This document shows positions 12,201-24,939 of a stretch of 64,000 nt of DNA, piece after piece. The position numbers were made by a program, and so were the translations under genes. Within the stretch, counting starts at the first letter, position 1. The number at the start of each line of letters is the position of its first letter. Below the pieces are notes generated by a model. It was not told the origin of the DNA. It was given only the letters and a program-made list of their open reading frames with translations, and made no database searches. The stretch spans positions 62,001 to 126,000 of the forward strand of contig JAOVVO010000085.1 in assembly GCA_028564675.1 (NCBI GenBank). The letters run 5' to 3'. This DNA comes from Onchocerca lupi. Taxonomy: Eukaryota > Nematoda > Chromadorea > Rhabditida > Onchocercidae.

Positions 12201-15200
12201 GGTCCAGCAAATTTATCTCATTGCTTTAACAATGATACGTTTCATTTTTGACGAGTGATATTACAGAATGCCGAAACTTATCGCCGTGCGTGGGCTCGTT
12301 CATCGTTGGGAACTCATAAACGGCTCGGGAAATCATATTCTGTGCTGAGTACTGATCGTGAAAAATTAGCGTTACCTGTAATGTCGAAGAAGCGATCTCG
12401 AATGGATACACCGTTCAAGACAAATATCATGGAAGTGGCAATGGATGACAAAGATTACGATGATCTAAATTTAGTAAATTTTTGATTTTTTGATCTTCAT
12501 TGTATATCACTTTTACTCACGATGTAGAGGCATGTCAAGAATATCATGCACGATCGTGCACCATCCGTTCCCTAAAAGTTCACTGAATCATTCTCTAAAT
12601 GATTTACTAGTAAAGTTGAGCATAGTTCTATTTTCAACTGGTGATTTTTCTTGAAATAAACTTCTGGAACATATCGGTAGAATCTGTAAGATTTTTGTTT
12701 TTTTCACATAAGATGAAATTCTCAAATCAAATTTCTGAAAAAAACTTTGATTTGCAAAATTTGCAAATTATTAAAGAAAGTGATTTTAATTTTAAAATTG
12801 TTCTTTTTTCCCAAACAGAATTAGTCATCTTTGCTATCTCAAGAATGTCTTTGAAGCATAACTTTAAAGCTAAGAGAAAATGTGCTGCAGCATTTACATA
12901 TTTAAGCTACCTGGAAAGAGGACTAATTTCAATGCCATTTGGAATTTGATCAAAAGTTATAAAGCTGGTTATGCACATTTGAGCGTGGCCATTCCAGTAA
13001 CCACTTTACGAGGATTCTTTTTTCTACTTGTTTGTTTCGAAGTTTCATCAGTACTTGAGGTTGGCTTATTTTATTCTCTTTTTGATATGCTTTGTTTTTT
13101 TCTTAATTCCCTAAAATTTCTCTTTTAGAAATCCTGTTTCAAAGATTTCACTAATGGCAATCTTCCTTCGTCATTCTATTTACCCCTCTTTCAAATCATC
13201 CGATGACGGATTTGCAGATAGCATTAGCTCCAAATGAAGAAACAGCCCAACAAGTCTTTATCACAGCAGCTGTTTACACAGCTCTAATCATTATTAAAAC
13301 AATGTTCGAAGCAGTTGGGGTATTTTTAAATTGGCTTAATTTCAATAAATTCTAGCTAAATTTCGGAATAGTTTTCTTTCAGTTTGTGGAATTCCGGAAT
13401 CTAAACTTCATCGATTTATCTTCCTAATATACTTCATTTTTTAATGACAACTTAGCCGTGCAACCTTCATATCACATCATTTTACATATTTGCAGCGTTT
13501 ATTCATTGCATTGTATGGACATGGTTTTTGTGGGTATATGCGGAACAAAATGTTTCGGAAGTTATTAAGACATGGCGCAACTTATTTCGATGAAGAAGCC
13601 AATACACCTGGAAGATTGGTTCATAAGCTTATGTCTGACACTGCGACACTTAATAGGGTGAATAAGTTTATACATTGAAGGTACTTGTTGATAGGATGAA
13701 AAGCCATACGGCTTTCTGAGTAGTTAATAATTTATATTCTGATAATATTTATCCGGCTTAAAGCATTTCTGGAATCGAAACACTGGAATGATTTAACAAA
13801 TAACAGCAATCTTTCATGCTTTTGTCTAGGTTATTCATAAAATTGCATGATTTTGTATTGAGCAGTGAGCATATTTTATGCTTAATTTCAGATTCTTGGC
13901 GATAAGTTGGATTTGCTTCTTCCTGCAATTATATGTTCCATAGTATCAGTTACTATTGCATTACTAATAAACTGGAAGCTAGCGCTCATCTGTGGTTTTC
14001 AATTTCCAGCTTTTTTTCTCTTTCGTCTGATAGAATTTCGAGAAACTAGTAAGCGACATCGACAAATGGCCGAACAGGAAAAAAAAGCTGCCAACGTTTG
14101 ATATTTTTCAATTTTCTAATTTTTTGAAAAATGAAATTTTTATTTACCAATTAATAATGCAAAAAAAAAAAAAAAAATGCATCAGTTATCTTTATTGTAT
14201 TTCGTTATCAAATTATATAAATATTATTTATTTACAAATCTCAATCATTTTCAGTTAGCAACTACGGTGCTATCGAATATGAGTACAATAAAGGCTTATA
14301 CCCTGCAGGAACATTTCAACAATATTTTTTACGAAACACTGAAACCACTGCAGAAGTAAAGTGATAAAATCTATTGGTATAATCAGAATAGAACAGCTAC
14401 TATCATATCTTTTGCGAAGTATGGCTCATAGAACTCTCTCGCAGTTTTATCAGTAACACTAAATCAAATGCATCACATCAACAACAATTCTATTTATAGG
14501 ACCATGAAAAGACAATCTTGTATCAGTTCATTCGTTTTTGCTTGCCAGTTCTCTTTCACGTATATTCTCATTGCAATAACGCTACATTTTGGAAAGCTTA
14601 TGATGCTGAATAATGAAATTACACCATTCAATTATTTAAGGTTCGAAATGTTTGCTTTTATTTCCAAAAAACTTGCAAATAAATGTTGCAGAAATCTGAT
14701 TTTGATAATTGATTAGAATGCTTATTTCCATTTTTTGGAGAATCTAAAAACTGGAAAATTTAGCATGCACTGTAATAACTTGGAGATTAGTATGCTATTT
14801 AAAGAAATGCAAATCATAATGATTCATGCATTTAAAAATGCCAAATGCAGAGTTGTATTGTTGACGCAGTTTGGTGCCAACTTCATTAGTCAATTGGTAG
14901 CATCAGTAAATGATATATCGAAAGCACGAGTGGCATCGGGAAATATTCTCAATGTTATTAAGGAAACTGCCGTTGAAATGAATAATCTAAGTGATGAGGG
15001 CTTACGACCGGTTAGTTTGTTATTTTGGAATTTCAGAAAAAAAGGAACGTTAGATCGTGCGGTCGAGAACAGCAGTCTTCGGGAATCTCTTGTAATGACC
15101 ATGACGACTATTTTTCTGACAATGAGCTAGTAAAATATTTTAAGCATTTTATTTCTTAAAGATATGTGCTGCATCTCGTCTAGCCATTTTGATTCGTATA

Positions 15201-17236
15201 TTTGATACATAATAATAAATTCTCAAAAATTTTTTAGAAAACCACTGCTCGATTGATGTTAAAAGATGTTGAATTTCGTTATCCATCTCGACCCCTTTAT
15301 CCTGTACTTCGCAATCTTACTTTGAAGGTAAAATTTTGGTTGGTATATCGAACTAATTTTGATTTACTCTTTTAGAATGGTTCAGATTTTCAATTAATCA
15401 TATTAAGATTCTTAAATCATGAATTTAATTCATCTAATGGAAAATTGAAAGTTGGAAAGAAACATTGCAATACTACTAATGATCATTTTAGGTTCGACCA
15501 GGCGATTCAATAGCCATCGTAGGTCCCTCAGGATCTGGAAAAAGTTCCATTCTGGCGCTATTTCAGCGCATGTACAGCGCGACGAAAGGAGAAGTGGCAT
15601 GTTGAATTATTTCAGATATAAAAGATTTTGCTGAAAATAAATCAATTTTAAAAAGGATTTTCAAGAAATGTAAATTTTACAGCTTATTGATAATTATAAC
15701 GTGAAACAAATCAATCCGGCATACCTAAGACGTGTGGTCGTTTCAGTTGGACAGGAACCAACTCTCTTTTCATTTACAATTCGTGAAAATATTGGTAAAT
15801 CTTATTTTAATAGCAGCGATTTCTTCTGATATCGCTAGGCTTAGAAATTAGATAATTGTTTTCGCATTTTGAAAACTTTGCTATATATGCGACAACAAAT
15901 ATTCTATCTGAAACATAAAATTTAGGAAAAAGGTAATTTTCCCGTTAATGATTGGTTTGCTTAGAGGAAATTCAGAGGAAAATAATGATGAAGGAAATCC
16001 GTTCTTCATTGGTTTATAATACTTTTCCATTAAAAAATAAATTTGAGACTGTTGTGATGTCAAATGAAAGATAAAAGCCAGCTTCTAAAACTTCGTCTTT
16101 TCTTAAAACTAATTTGTAGTTGAGAAAAAGAATTTTCGAACATGTACTGTATTTATAGCATATGGTTTGCCAGAGGATGAAGCTACCGAAGAAAAGATCA
16201 TAGAGGCAGCCAAAATCGCAAATATACATGACTTTATCTTATCATTACCACAAGTAAGACTAAAGAAATAAGCAACATTTTGAATCTTAATTGATATTTA
16301 CTCACGATTCGTTAAAAATTCGAAATTTAATAGCTGATTAATTTTATTTTGTTAATCACTATCTACCCATTTGTGATAACCATATTTCTAAAATTAGCAT
16401 ATGCAAATTTAGGGTTATGATACCGAGGTTGGTGAATTTGGTGCTCAACTTTCCGGGGGCCAAAAACAGAGGATTGCGATTGCTCGAGCGATAATACGGG
16501 AACCGCGGGTGTTGCTACTCGATGAAGCCACTGCCGCCCTCGATACAGCAAGCGAAAAGGTCCGATGGAAATTTGAATTTATTTGATCTTTCTTTGAGCT
16601 TTGTTTTAATTTTACAAATTCCATTAAATCAAAACGGAAAAGCTCTGTTCGCCAAAAAACCTTATAAGTTTAACTATCTTTTCTAATTATAGGCAGTACA
16701 AAGTGCTCTCGAATCGGTTAGCAAAAATTGTACTTGCATTTACGGTAAGTTTTAGTGTAGAATGCGATCAGGTCATGAATTTTTAATTAGAATTAGCAAA
16801 AATTTAGATTGTGTTCAGTTTTGCATAAAGAATTGTATAGACATAAAGACAGACATTAATCTGATGAACTGATGAATTTTATTAATGGAATTTATGTGCA
16901 TGTTAATGGCATTGAAAACTAAAAAATCTGTTCATCTTTTCAGTGGCACATCGTTTGTCATCTATAAGATCAGTGAACAAAATTTATGTATTAGTTGATG
17001 GCGAAATTGCTGAACAAGGTTTATTTTTGCGAATTTTTTGAAATAGTTGAACAAAGTTTTTCACTTACTATTGAAGTTAAGTGAATTTTTGACATTCTTA
17101 AATTCTCGAGTAATTTTCTCGTTTCTTTAATTTTTCTTTTTCATTTCGTTATATTATATATAACTTTATAGGTACGCATCAGGAGCTCATGGAGGAGAAA
17201 GGTTTATACTATGAAATGAATCAGTCAGAAATTTGA
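3245..17236 (+). CDS. P-glycoprotein-type full ABC transporter (ABCB family)
   Basis: An ATP-driven efflux pump of the plasma membrane, exporting lipophilic compounds. Thirty exons can be joined with consistent phase: 3245-3319, 3490-3591, 5172-5396, 5715-5848, 6086-6257, 6642-6766, 6836-6917, 7215-7301, 7489-7722, 7868-7993, 8940-9033, 9203-9338, 9596-9778, 11828-12053, 12267-12473, 12907-13059, 13218-13319, 13496-13657, 13892-14095, 14255-14355, 14500-14640, 14851-15010, 15238-15327, 15492-15593, 15683-15794, 16159-16253, 16413-16559, 16693-16744, 16944-17018, 17172-17236. The product has 1322 residues, normal for the family, in the order TMD1-NBD1-TMD2-NBD2. NBD1: Walker A GPSGSGKST (about 431-439), LSGGQ (535), Walker B IFDEATSALD (about 557), switch AHR (590). 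NBD2: GPSGSGKSS (1118-1126), LSGGQ (1223), LLDEATAALD (1245), AHR (1278). Both ATP sites keep every key residue, so the pump should be active. Which nematode pgp paralogue it is cannot be told here. Confidence 0.93.
8350..8639 (-). CDS. possible nested antisense exon, Ser/Thr-rich
   Basis: Inside a 946-base intron of the ABC transporter, on the opposite strand, an open frame starts with ATG at 8639 and runs through a Ser/Thr/Val-rich, loosely repetitive stretch (SSTSASSTRAVF, then SSIGVVSSTAVF). Near 8340 it meets AAAGTAAGTA, a good splice donor. The repetitive wording looks like a mucin-type linker, but it could equally be low-complexity DNA read in an open frame. No downstream exon could be linked. 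I do not recognise the product. Confidence 0.25.
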
Positions 17237-17878
17237 CGAGTTTGAAATTTTAAATGAATATTTTTTTTTTTTTTTTTTGAACGAAACTTGCTCATTGAAA
17301 GGTGCTGTGGCTATATTCAACTGATTCTTATATTTATATAATTCATCCATATCTAATGATGAACTGATCATTTCTTACTCATTGTTCCTTATTTTAAAAT
17401 CTCTTGTCTATCGTGATAAAATGATTTCTTCAATTCAATAGTAATGCTGTTCATACTTGTATACATCCTAGCTTTTAATTGAATTTTGAGCTTGAAATAA
17501 ATTTAATTATATACTTTTTTTCAAAATATATATGGATCTGCTAAATTATGATTCAAAGACAAAGTTGGATTTCTGCAGATTCAAAGATTTTAACAGCAAG
17601 CAGGAATTTATCAAATTTAATCACGTGCTAAGATCGCTAGAGAAATCTGTATTAGGAGGAACACAATGAATCAGATCAGAGCATTTTAAGATCAAGAATT
17701 TCGCATAATAGTCAATTTTAGTTTTTTATTCTGCTTCAACTTCTAAAACGATAATTTTCAACTTCACTTCTCTAATTAGCTATAATTTTTGTTTGTGACT
17801 CGAATACTTAATCCGAAATGCGTCATGAAATCAAGTAAAGTCTTATCAATTTAGAAAATGGGAACTAACATTGGTTCA

Positions 17879-17918
<40 letters not shown>

Positions 17919-18765
17919 TATGTGATTGATCGAATTAATATTAAAAAAGGATTTTAATAATTCATTGTCTCGCGATTTAAGCACGCAGTGCAATATTTCA
18001 TCAAATATTTATGCTATTAAAAAGTATAAATATTTCGTGCTCTTAACAATATTTACCTACGATTCTTTCATATGTATAAATGAGAATGATAAAAAGTTCT
18101 ATCATCTTAATGTTGTCATTATTTTGAATTCATAATAAAGCAATATTCCAGTATTATTGTAAAAAGTTAACAGTATCACTGGTTGAGATTTCGATTTGAT
18201 GTCTGAAACCAGCTCGTAGTCGCTTTGCCTTAATATTCGAAATGCAACATGTCATGGAATAAGGAACGAGAAAACTATTTATTAAGTTGAACTTAACTAA
18301 AGTAATTAGAAAGTTTTGAGGAACAGAAGCAAGATATAGTGCAAGCGGCTACTAGATTTTTAGTATGCAGCTTTACAGATATATCTGATGTTAAATATTG
18401 ATAAACATTGGTGTTATTATAACTAATATTCGTCGAAAATATTTCACTGATGTTCATCTTTAAATGGATCCTCTGGATGGTTGATCATACTGGAAGTGTA
18501 TCAATCAGATATTTTTAATAAAGATTTTCAGGAATTTATTGTTAAGAATTTATTGATTTACTTTAAGAGAATTCAAGAATCTTCGAGCCAAAAGTTTTTC
18601 GCATCTAAATCAATCATCAAAAATAATATGAAAACTTACTTGACATTCTTTAATTCTTTTACTTCATTTTCAGTGAATTTAAAGTCAAATACTTGATAAG
18701 AGAGATACTATTTATTTCCAAGAATCGCTTTAATTTTTATTTGTGACCTTGAAATGTCAATTTAT
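17237..18765. other. intergenic, microsatellite only
   Basis: Between the ABC transporter stop and the aldo-keto reductase remnant I see no gene. The 3' side of the transporter has a run of 18 T at about 17261-17278 and an AATAAA-type site near 17497. The only clear structure is the TTA microsatellite listed below. Confidence 0.5.
17879..17920. repeat. (TTA)n microsatellite, about 13 units
   Basis: An uninterrupted run of TTA triplets from 17881 to 17919. It is likely polymorphic in length between individuals. Confidence 0.95.
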
Positions 18766-18769
18766 ATAT

Positions 18770-21235
18770 AATTTCTGATTATTGCTCTCTTCTTTTTAAT
18801 CTTATAAATTGTCTTGAGAGCATCGAAATTCTCCTTGACACGATGTTCTTTAACCCTCTTTGGAATAACAGCAATATCACGCTCAATCAAATATCTCAAG
18901 CAAATTTGGGCTGGTGTTTTCTCATATTTGGCAAGTTTTTTTTTCACTATATCATCTTCTAAAACTGGCTTTGCTTTTGCTCATTGCATCTTCCTAAAAA
19001 ATAAATTTAAATAATATGATTGAAAATAAAAGCAAAAATGAATAAATTAATAAATCAAACAAATACTGACATTGTCCTATAAAAAATTGAGTGAAAAGGC
19101 GAAAAAAAAAGTATTTTAAAATTTAAAGTTTGAAAAAAATTTTAAAAATTTCGCTAATTTTTAAAAATCTTACCCTTTGTTTGGAACTTCTCAATCAATT
19201 CACCCAAGCGATCCAGGTGATGCATATGAAATTAATGAGATATCATGTTTTTTGCAAACTTCATGCAACGCAAATTGAAGCAAATGCAGATGATATACTA
19301 CCTAAAATTACATAATATTTGAAGAAATAAGTCCATATTGAATCTTTATGGGAAATCATCGTCCGATTCCACATATATTTTGACGAATGTTAGTGTTTTC
19401 AAAGGCAGCTAATCAATTAAATGAAATGAAAATCTAAAACTTTTTCCTCCAAAAGATAAAATTTCCAACATTGTCATCTTCACCAACAGCAGTCTCAAAA
19501 ACTGAACTAAATTTTAACCTGAACATCTTAAATTTTTGTAGAAGCTGACTTTTGCGCTCTTTCAATCCGATTGGTACTGAAATTAGAAACATCAATTGCT
19601 TTCATCGAGTCTTTTTTGAACACATCTTCCATACTCTACAAAAAATGGAACCTTTATCTCATCTAAATAACCATAATAGTTTAATTATTTCCAACTTTTG
19701 ATTTAAAAGGTTGAAAAATTCATAAAATGGATGAGATCGATAAAATGATAATAAAATGAAAAAAAAAAAAAAAACACACACACATTGAACTAACAGTCCA
19801 TAGCTTTTCCAATGAATCTGACTTACCCGGTTTCTTCATTTCATGCTACAAGAAATTTTATACAATGAGTCAAAATTGAGGATAGGAAAATGTTTTCAAA
19901 TGTTGGACTGATTGAATCAGTCTCTGGTTATTTGTATTTGAACAGTTTTAGATAAATTTAAAATGTAAGATTTAAGCAAATTTTACAGTCAAGAGCTGAC
20001 ATCAAATGCAATCGACATATGAATGAGATATAAATCAGCAAAGTTTGTACGCTTTCTCTAGCGATTGACATAGTTGTCCCTCAACTTCTTTTGCTCGCTT
20101 ATAAGTGCATCACAACTGTAAATTTCAACTTTTTTTTTTCCAAATTTCAATGCTTCGTCACCGTCTATCTTCATTTCATCTCACAATTGCCATAATTCTC
20201 TATGCATTGTTGAAAAAAATTTTAAAAACAAAATTTGATTTATGAACATCTATTGTCAAAAATTGCCAAAATTTAAACAATAAACTTCTTTTGCACTTAA
20301 TTTTTATGCGGGTTTGTTGTTACTACTGCAGATAGTTCAAAGTTCTCTTTTTTCCCAAATTTTATGCTCGATAAATTATTATAATTTGAGTTTTTTGGTT
20401 AGTTAAGAACTCTAAACCTTGTTTCAAAAATAAAATAAATGAAAATAAAAAATCTTTGATTTAGAGATTTCATATGCTCAAAACAGATCGAAAGGTAGTG
20501 ATCAAGAAACGAAAAAGAGCTGAACTTCCGGAAGGAATGAAAAGACAACAGATCAGTGATTCTTCTGTGAAGAAGGGAAAGATTTTTATAACTTTCCAAA
20601 TTGTATTTTTATGGCTTTATAGCTTTCCAAATTTCCAAATCTCTCCAAGTTTTCAATACGGCATCACCATGAATATATGACCATATGTCTATATGTTGCT
20701 TGAAAAACATGGGATTGATTGTATGTATAAAAATGAAGAGTTACAGCTGATGCAATCTTTTATTTCAACCTTAACTTTGTAGTAATGAATACCTCTTCTC
20801 GCTTCATTTTACCCGACTTAAGAAATTCTTCATCCAAAACTTTACCCAATTTCTTGCTTATTGAAATAACAAACGGCTGTATCAGTTAGCGGATATACAT
20901 GATTAAGCGCATAAGGCACTGAATCAGCTGCTTCGCCAAATTTGGATTGAAATTTGATTTTTTAACTCTCTGATATTTCAATATTTTTGAAAGCAATGAT
21001 GCTTTGAAAAGGTTGAGCTCGGTAAAATGAAATCAGCATTACTTCACAAAATCATATTTCTTTGTTTATCTGCTCGCACTTTTCACGATCGCAGAAAATA
21101 CTTCTCTTTGAGCTTCCTTTTCTTCAAATTAGATGATTGAAAGAAATTGGTATCAAAAACGTACTATGACCATTCAGCCACATTCCCAAACCAAAGAGAG
21201 GCATATTTCTGTCAGTAGAAAGGCGCAAAATAATT
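18770..21235 (-). pseudogene. aldo-keto reductase, decayed copy
   Basis: Read on the minus strand from right to left, pieces of an NADPH-dependent aldo-keto reductase appear in the right order. About 21230-21170: STDRNMPLFGLGMW, the N-terminal strand. About 20945-20775: GEAADSVPYALNH, then DTAVCYF, which holds the Asp and the catalytic Tyr, then EEVFITTKL. About 20170-20085: a degenerate piece. About 19640-19530: MEDVF and KAIDVSNFSTNRIERAQK. About 19315-19205: FALHEVCKKHDISLISYA. About 18975-18770: VLEDDIVKKKLAKY, TPAQICLRYLIERDIAVIPK and RVKENFDAL. Damage: a frameshift right after the catalytic Tyr region (between EIG and KVLDEEF), two stop codons near 19530-19510 where the family has its NVQVELH segment, and no acceptable LDLYLIH segment. 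Several pieces are still flanked by splice-like sites, so it is a decayed intron-bearing gene copy and not a retrocopy. Confidence 0.75.
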
Positions 21236-22580
21236 GGTAAATAATTCAGTAAAACAATAAATTTATCAAATTTATGATGATTTTCATCATAAATCGAATG
21301 GTGATTGTAAATTTTCAATTTCTATTCTTTACCAATGTAAAACGCAAAACTATCAGCGGTATTTTTTTTTTGATTTTAAAGCAATAAATTAACTTAACTT
21401 AATGGATGAATATATCATTATCAATTTATCATGTCTAAAAGCGAACAATCACAAATAACCTTCAACAATATCAGTAAAAGTTTAAATGAAAAATGGGTAT
21501 CTGAAATGAAAATGTAAGCTTGGAAGAGTCAGGACTGAAAAAAGGATGTTGCAACTAATTCAGTCTTTCAACACAAAGTAAATCAAAATCTTAATAGTCC
21601 TTAAGAATCTTGAAAAAATCCTATCCAATTTCAGAATTCCTCTCGTTTTTTCAATTTTGCCTTTTTTCTCGAAATCTCATAGTTCTAAAAATTATTAGAA
21701 AATTTTATGCAACAAGATTGAAATTTTTTGGATATAATAATTTAATTTGTTTAATACCAAAAATTTCTATAAATTTTTTTTTTTAAATTTTTTTCGAAAT
21801 TTCCAAAAAAAATTTTTTCTATAAATTTATAAATTTCGAAATTTCAACATATTTTATAGTTTAAGTGTGCCTACGAGTTACATGAACATAAATGTGGGAT
21901 ATCAAATTCTTTGCTTTACACACCTAACATTGTGTCCAATTGAATCGATGATCTGTTTAGATGGATCAAGTTATACTGTAAACCAGATAAAATTTAAGAT
22001 TAAAAATTATGTCCAACTGATCTTACACATAGCTTCCCATAATAAATGAAAGCAAAATGAATACCGCAAAATTAAAGAATTGAACAAAGATCAACTACAG
22101 TTAAGATGGAATTCTAAAACGCAATAATTTCAAAAAATGAAGGAAGGATGGGCAATATCAAAGCACCAAAGCACTTCAGCATGAAAAAGCTGCAGTGTAT
22201 ACATACGATTGACTCCAGTCTAAACATACCTTAAAGCATTAAATTTTCCATCCATTTTTAAAACAATTTGAAAAATAAAATAAAAAACAGAGAACAGCGC
22301 TAAATAACAAAATGATAACCTTCGAAAGCATTTGTTAGTATTTTGGCAAAAAGATTAATAGATGTTTTGTAGATACATCACTGCACAAAAAAAAAAAAAA
22401 ACAAGGACTTATGAATTGCTAATTAGATTTATCCAGTCAATACAGTTCAACGGAAGAGATCATTATCAGTTTGTTACATTTAAAGGCGAGTAATGACTAC
22501 TAGCAATTCAAAAATATTTATGAGTTGTTATTAGATTAATCCAGTGAAAAACAAAATTGCATAGATAGTATTGTACTCTT
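21236..22580. other. AT-rich spacer, short local duplications
   Basis: No gene is visible. A very AT-rich, self-complementary stretch lies at about 21710-21850 (TTTCGAAATTTCC and AAATTTCGAAATTT face each other). Two diverged copies of a sequence about ATTAGATTTATCCAGT stand at about 22410-22440 and 22520-22545, just left of the bacterial-type fragment. Confidence 0.45.
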
Positions 22581-22589
22581 ACTATAACT

Positions 22590-23912
22590 TAACACAAGAA
22601 GGAATTGGTTTGCTAAAACAAAAAGTGAAAGCCATGACGTTAGTTGGTGATAAAAAATACGATGAACAAGGGTAAATGGCCGAAATATTAGAGCTTCTAT
22701 GTTCATAGAAGGTGGTAATCTTGGTCGCACACAGCTTCGTAGAATAGAATATGCCAAAAGTGGTGTATACATCAATGCAGATTTTATTGATAATTCAGCA
22801 GGAGTAATATGTTCCGATCTTGAAGTTAATATCAAGATTGCATTTGTTTCAATTATGAAAGAAGGTGGTAATTTCCTTGAAAAAAAGAAATGAAATACTG
22901 GCTAGCACAGTAGATGAAGTTGCATCTTAAGTGCTTGAAGACCATAACAGAACTGAAACAAAAGCATTACTCCTTGAATGCTTGCAAGCAAAGGAAAGGT
23001 TGGAACAGCACCATAGATTATTGCTTAGTTTGGAAAAATCTATTGTCAAATAGAAGTGTGGAACTCCTTCCAGCTGATGAGAAAATAGCAAAAATGTTGA
23101 TTGGAGCAGAGTTCTTTAGCTTTCCTCAATATGCCATTCTCATGTCTAGAACAGCTGGAACAGCAATAAAAACTGAAATTATACACTCTGACCTGCCTGA
23201 AAAGAATTGGCTTTTATCATGATTACTTACTAAATTACTTTCCACAAAAGATAGTAACAGAGTTCAGGAATTTCATATTGAAACATCAACTACGCAGAGA
23301 AATTGTCTATACTTGCATTGCAAATGATGTAGTGAATAATATGGGGTTTATATTTATTAATAATCTAGTTGAAAAAATTGGAATTAAGGTATACGAAGCA
23401 GTTAGTTTGTATAGTATTGTTAATCATCTATATAGTTTAAGTAGCTTATGGCGGAAAATTGATGAATTAGATGAAAAGATTGATGTTGACTCATACTTGC
23501 AAGTGGTAAGAAGTATGCAAAAGTTTATTGGCAGGGTATCATTTTGGTTAGTAAAAAATCTAGATAAACTTAGCGTCATGGATTTGGATGATGTTACAAA
23601 GTTTAAGAATGCAATTGAAACTTTAAGCCAGAACTTAACCTATGTTTTAGATGGACATCTGTTGGAAAACTATCGTCATGGATCCGTTTCTTTAATAGAA
23701 CTTAATATAGATAAAGATCTAGCGAAAAAAGTTGCTGACTTATGCATTTTGGCCTATGCATTGGACATTATATCCATTTCTGAGCAGACATCCTTATTTA
23801 TTCTTGATGTTGGTAAAATTAATTTGAGTTTAAATCGCTGCTAAAATTCGATCTCATTAGAACAATTGCCATCAAGATGAAAAGTCCTTCTTCTTATTGG
23901 GATCGTAGTTTA
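22590..23912 (+). pseudogene. Wolbachia-type NAD-glutamate dehydrogenase fragment (nuclear transfer)
   Basis: This is the C-terminal third of the large bacterial NAD-specific glutamate dehydrogenase (about 1600 residues in alphaproteobacteria), an enzyme type that animals lack. Readable pieces in order: KTKSESHDV (22616), NGRNIRASMFIEGGNLG (about 22670-22725), RRIEYAKSGVYINADFID and SAGVICSDLEVNIKIA (to about 22850), then in another frame ASTVDEVAS and LLLECLQAKERLEQHHR (22900-23010), in a third frame VELLPADEKIAKMLIGAE and HSDLPEKN (23055-23210), then an open run of about 190 codons (23240-23844) with DSYLQVVRSMQKF and NLTYVLDGHLLE, ending in KFDLIRTIAIK after one more frameshift. At least four frame changes and two stops (after VDEVAS and KSIVK) make it a pseudogene. 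No ATG, no catalytic N-terminal part. The donor is inferred as Wolbachia from the host type. Confidence 0.82.
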
Positions 23913-23917
23913 ATCAG

Positions 23918-24915
23918 AAATGCAAATTTATTGTTTGGGATGAATGTACAATGGCGCATAAAAAATCGTTCGAGGCTCTCGATTAATCATTTGCAAAATT
24001 TGCGTGGAAACATCAGACCATTTGGGAACGCATTAATATTGCTTTCAGGAGATTTCAGGCAAACATACCTGTTATTCCTCGATCGACACCAGCGGACGAA
24101 GTAAATACTTACCTGAAATATTTTACTTTGTGGCGACTCGTAAGAAGCTAAAATTAACCACAAATATGCTATCTAGCTGTAAAATAATCGATCAGCTAGA
24201 ATATTGTCACATCAATTGCTGGAAATGAGAAACGGAAAGATACCGGTTGATCTGAAGTTAGATCAATCTAAGGACGAATTTCATTGCCTCATAAATTCTA
24301 CAATTTAGTTACGTCCGAAGAAGAACTGGTTGAAAAAGTATTTCCCAATATTCGTTCAATTATAAGAATCACGATCAGCTGAGTACATCTACGAACTGAA
24401 CAATATTATTCAATTTAACATTCAGAGTGAGGCAATGACATACAAGTTCGTCAACACTATTGTGAAAGCAGATGAAACGGTTAATTACTCAACAGAATCT
24501 TTGAATTCATTCGATCTGCCAGGAACAAAGTGTTGCATTTGAAAATTGACGTGACAATTATTATTCAATTAACCAAAACTTTGCAACGGCACACAGCTTG
24601 TAGTAAAAAAATTAATGAGCAACGTCGTGGAAGCAACAATCTTGACAGGACCTTTCAAAGATAAGGATGTCCTTATTCCTCGCATTCCTATAATCCCAAC
24701 GGATATGCCATTTCAGTTAAAGAGACTGCAGATTCCAATTCGACTGGTTTGCATTCACCATCAACAAAGCTCAGAGTCAATCTTTAAAATTGTACGGTTT
24801 AGATCTGGACACGGATTGTTTCTCACATGGATAATAATTATTTATTGCGTCTTCTAGAGTCGGTAAACTAGGCAATATTTATATGTACATAGACAATGGG
24901 AAAACAAAAAATATT
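23918..24915 (+). pseudogene. Helitron helicase (RepHel C-terminal part), decayed
   Basis: PIF1-like helicase domain of a Helitron rolling-circle transposon, in several frames. Pieces in order: CKFIVWDECTMAHKKSFEAL (23923), the Walker B region; ALILLSGDFRQT (24030-24066); IPRSTPADEVNTYLK (about 24076); TSEEELVEKVFPNI (24310-24350); ELNNIIQ and QSEAMTYK (about 24395-24450); ESLNSFDLPG-like text (about 24495-24525); SNVVEATILTGPFK and DVLIPRIPIIPTDMPF (24618-24714); LKRLQIPIRL (24720); INKAQSQSL (about 24765-24785); DNGKTKNI near 24890. The Rep nuclease half and helicase motif I are absent: the reading starts at motif II and follows the glutamate dehydrogenase fragment without spacer. Many stops and frameshifts; not functional. 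Confidence 0.85.
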
Positions 24916-24939
24916 GCATACTGACAAGCATTGTGAAAC

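Noticed and set aside
22590..23912. nematode mitochondrial glutamate dehydrogenase
   Set aside because: The animal enzyme is about 540 residues and lacks the long C-terminal helical region seen here; the text is of the large bacterial NAD type.
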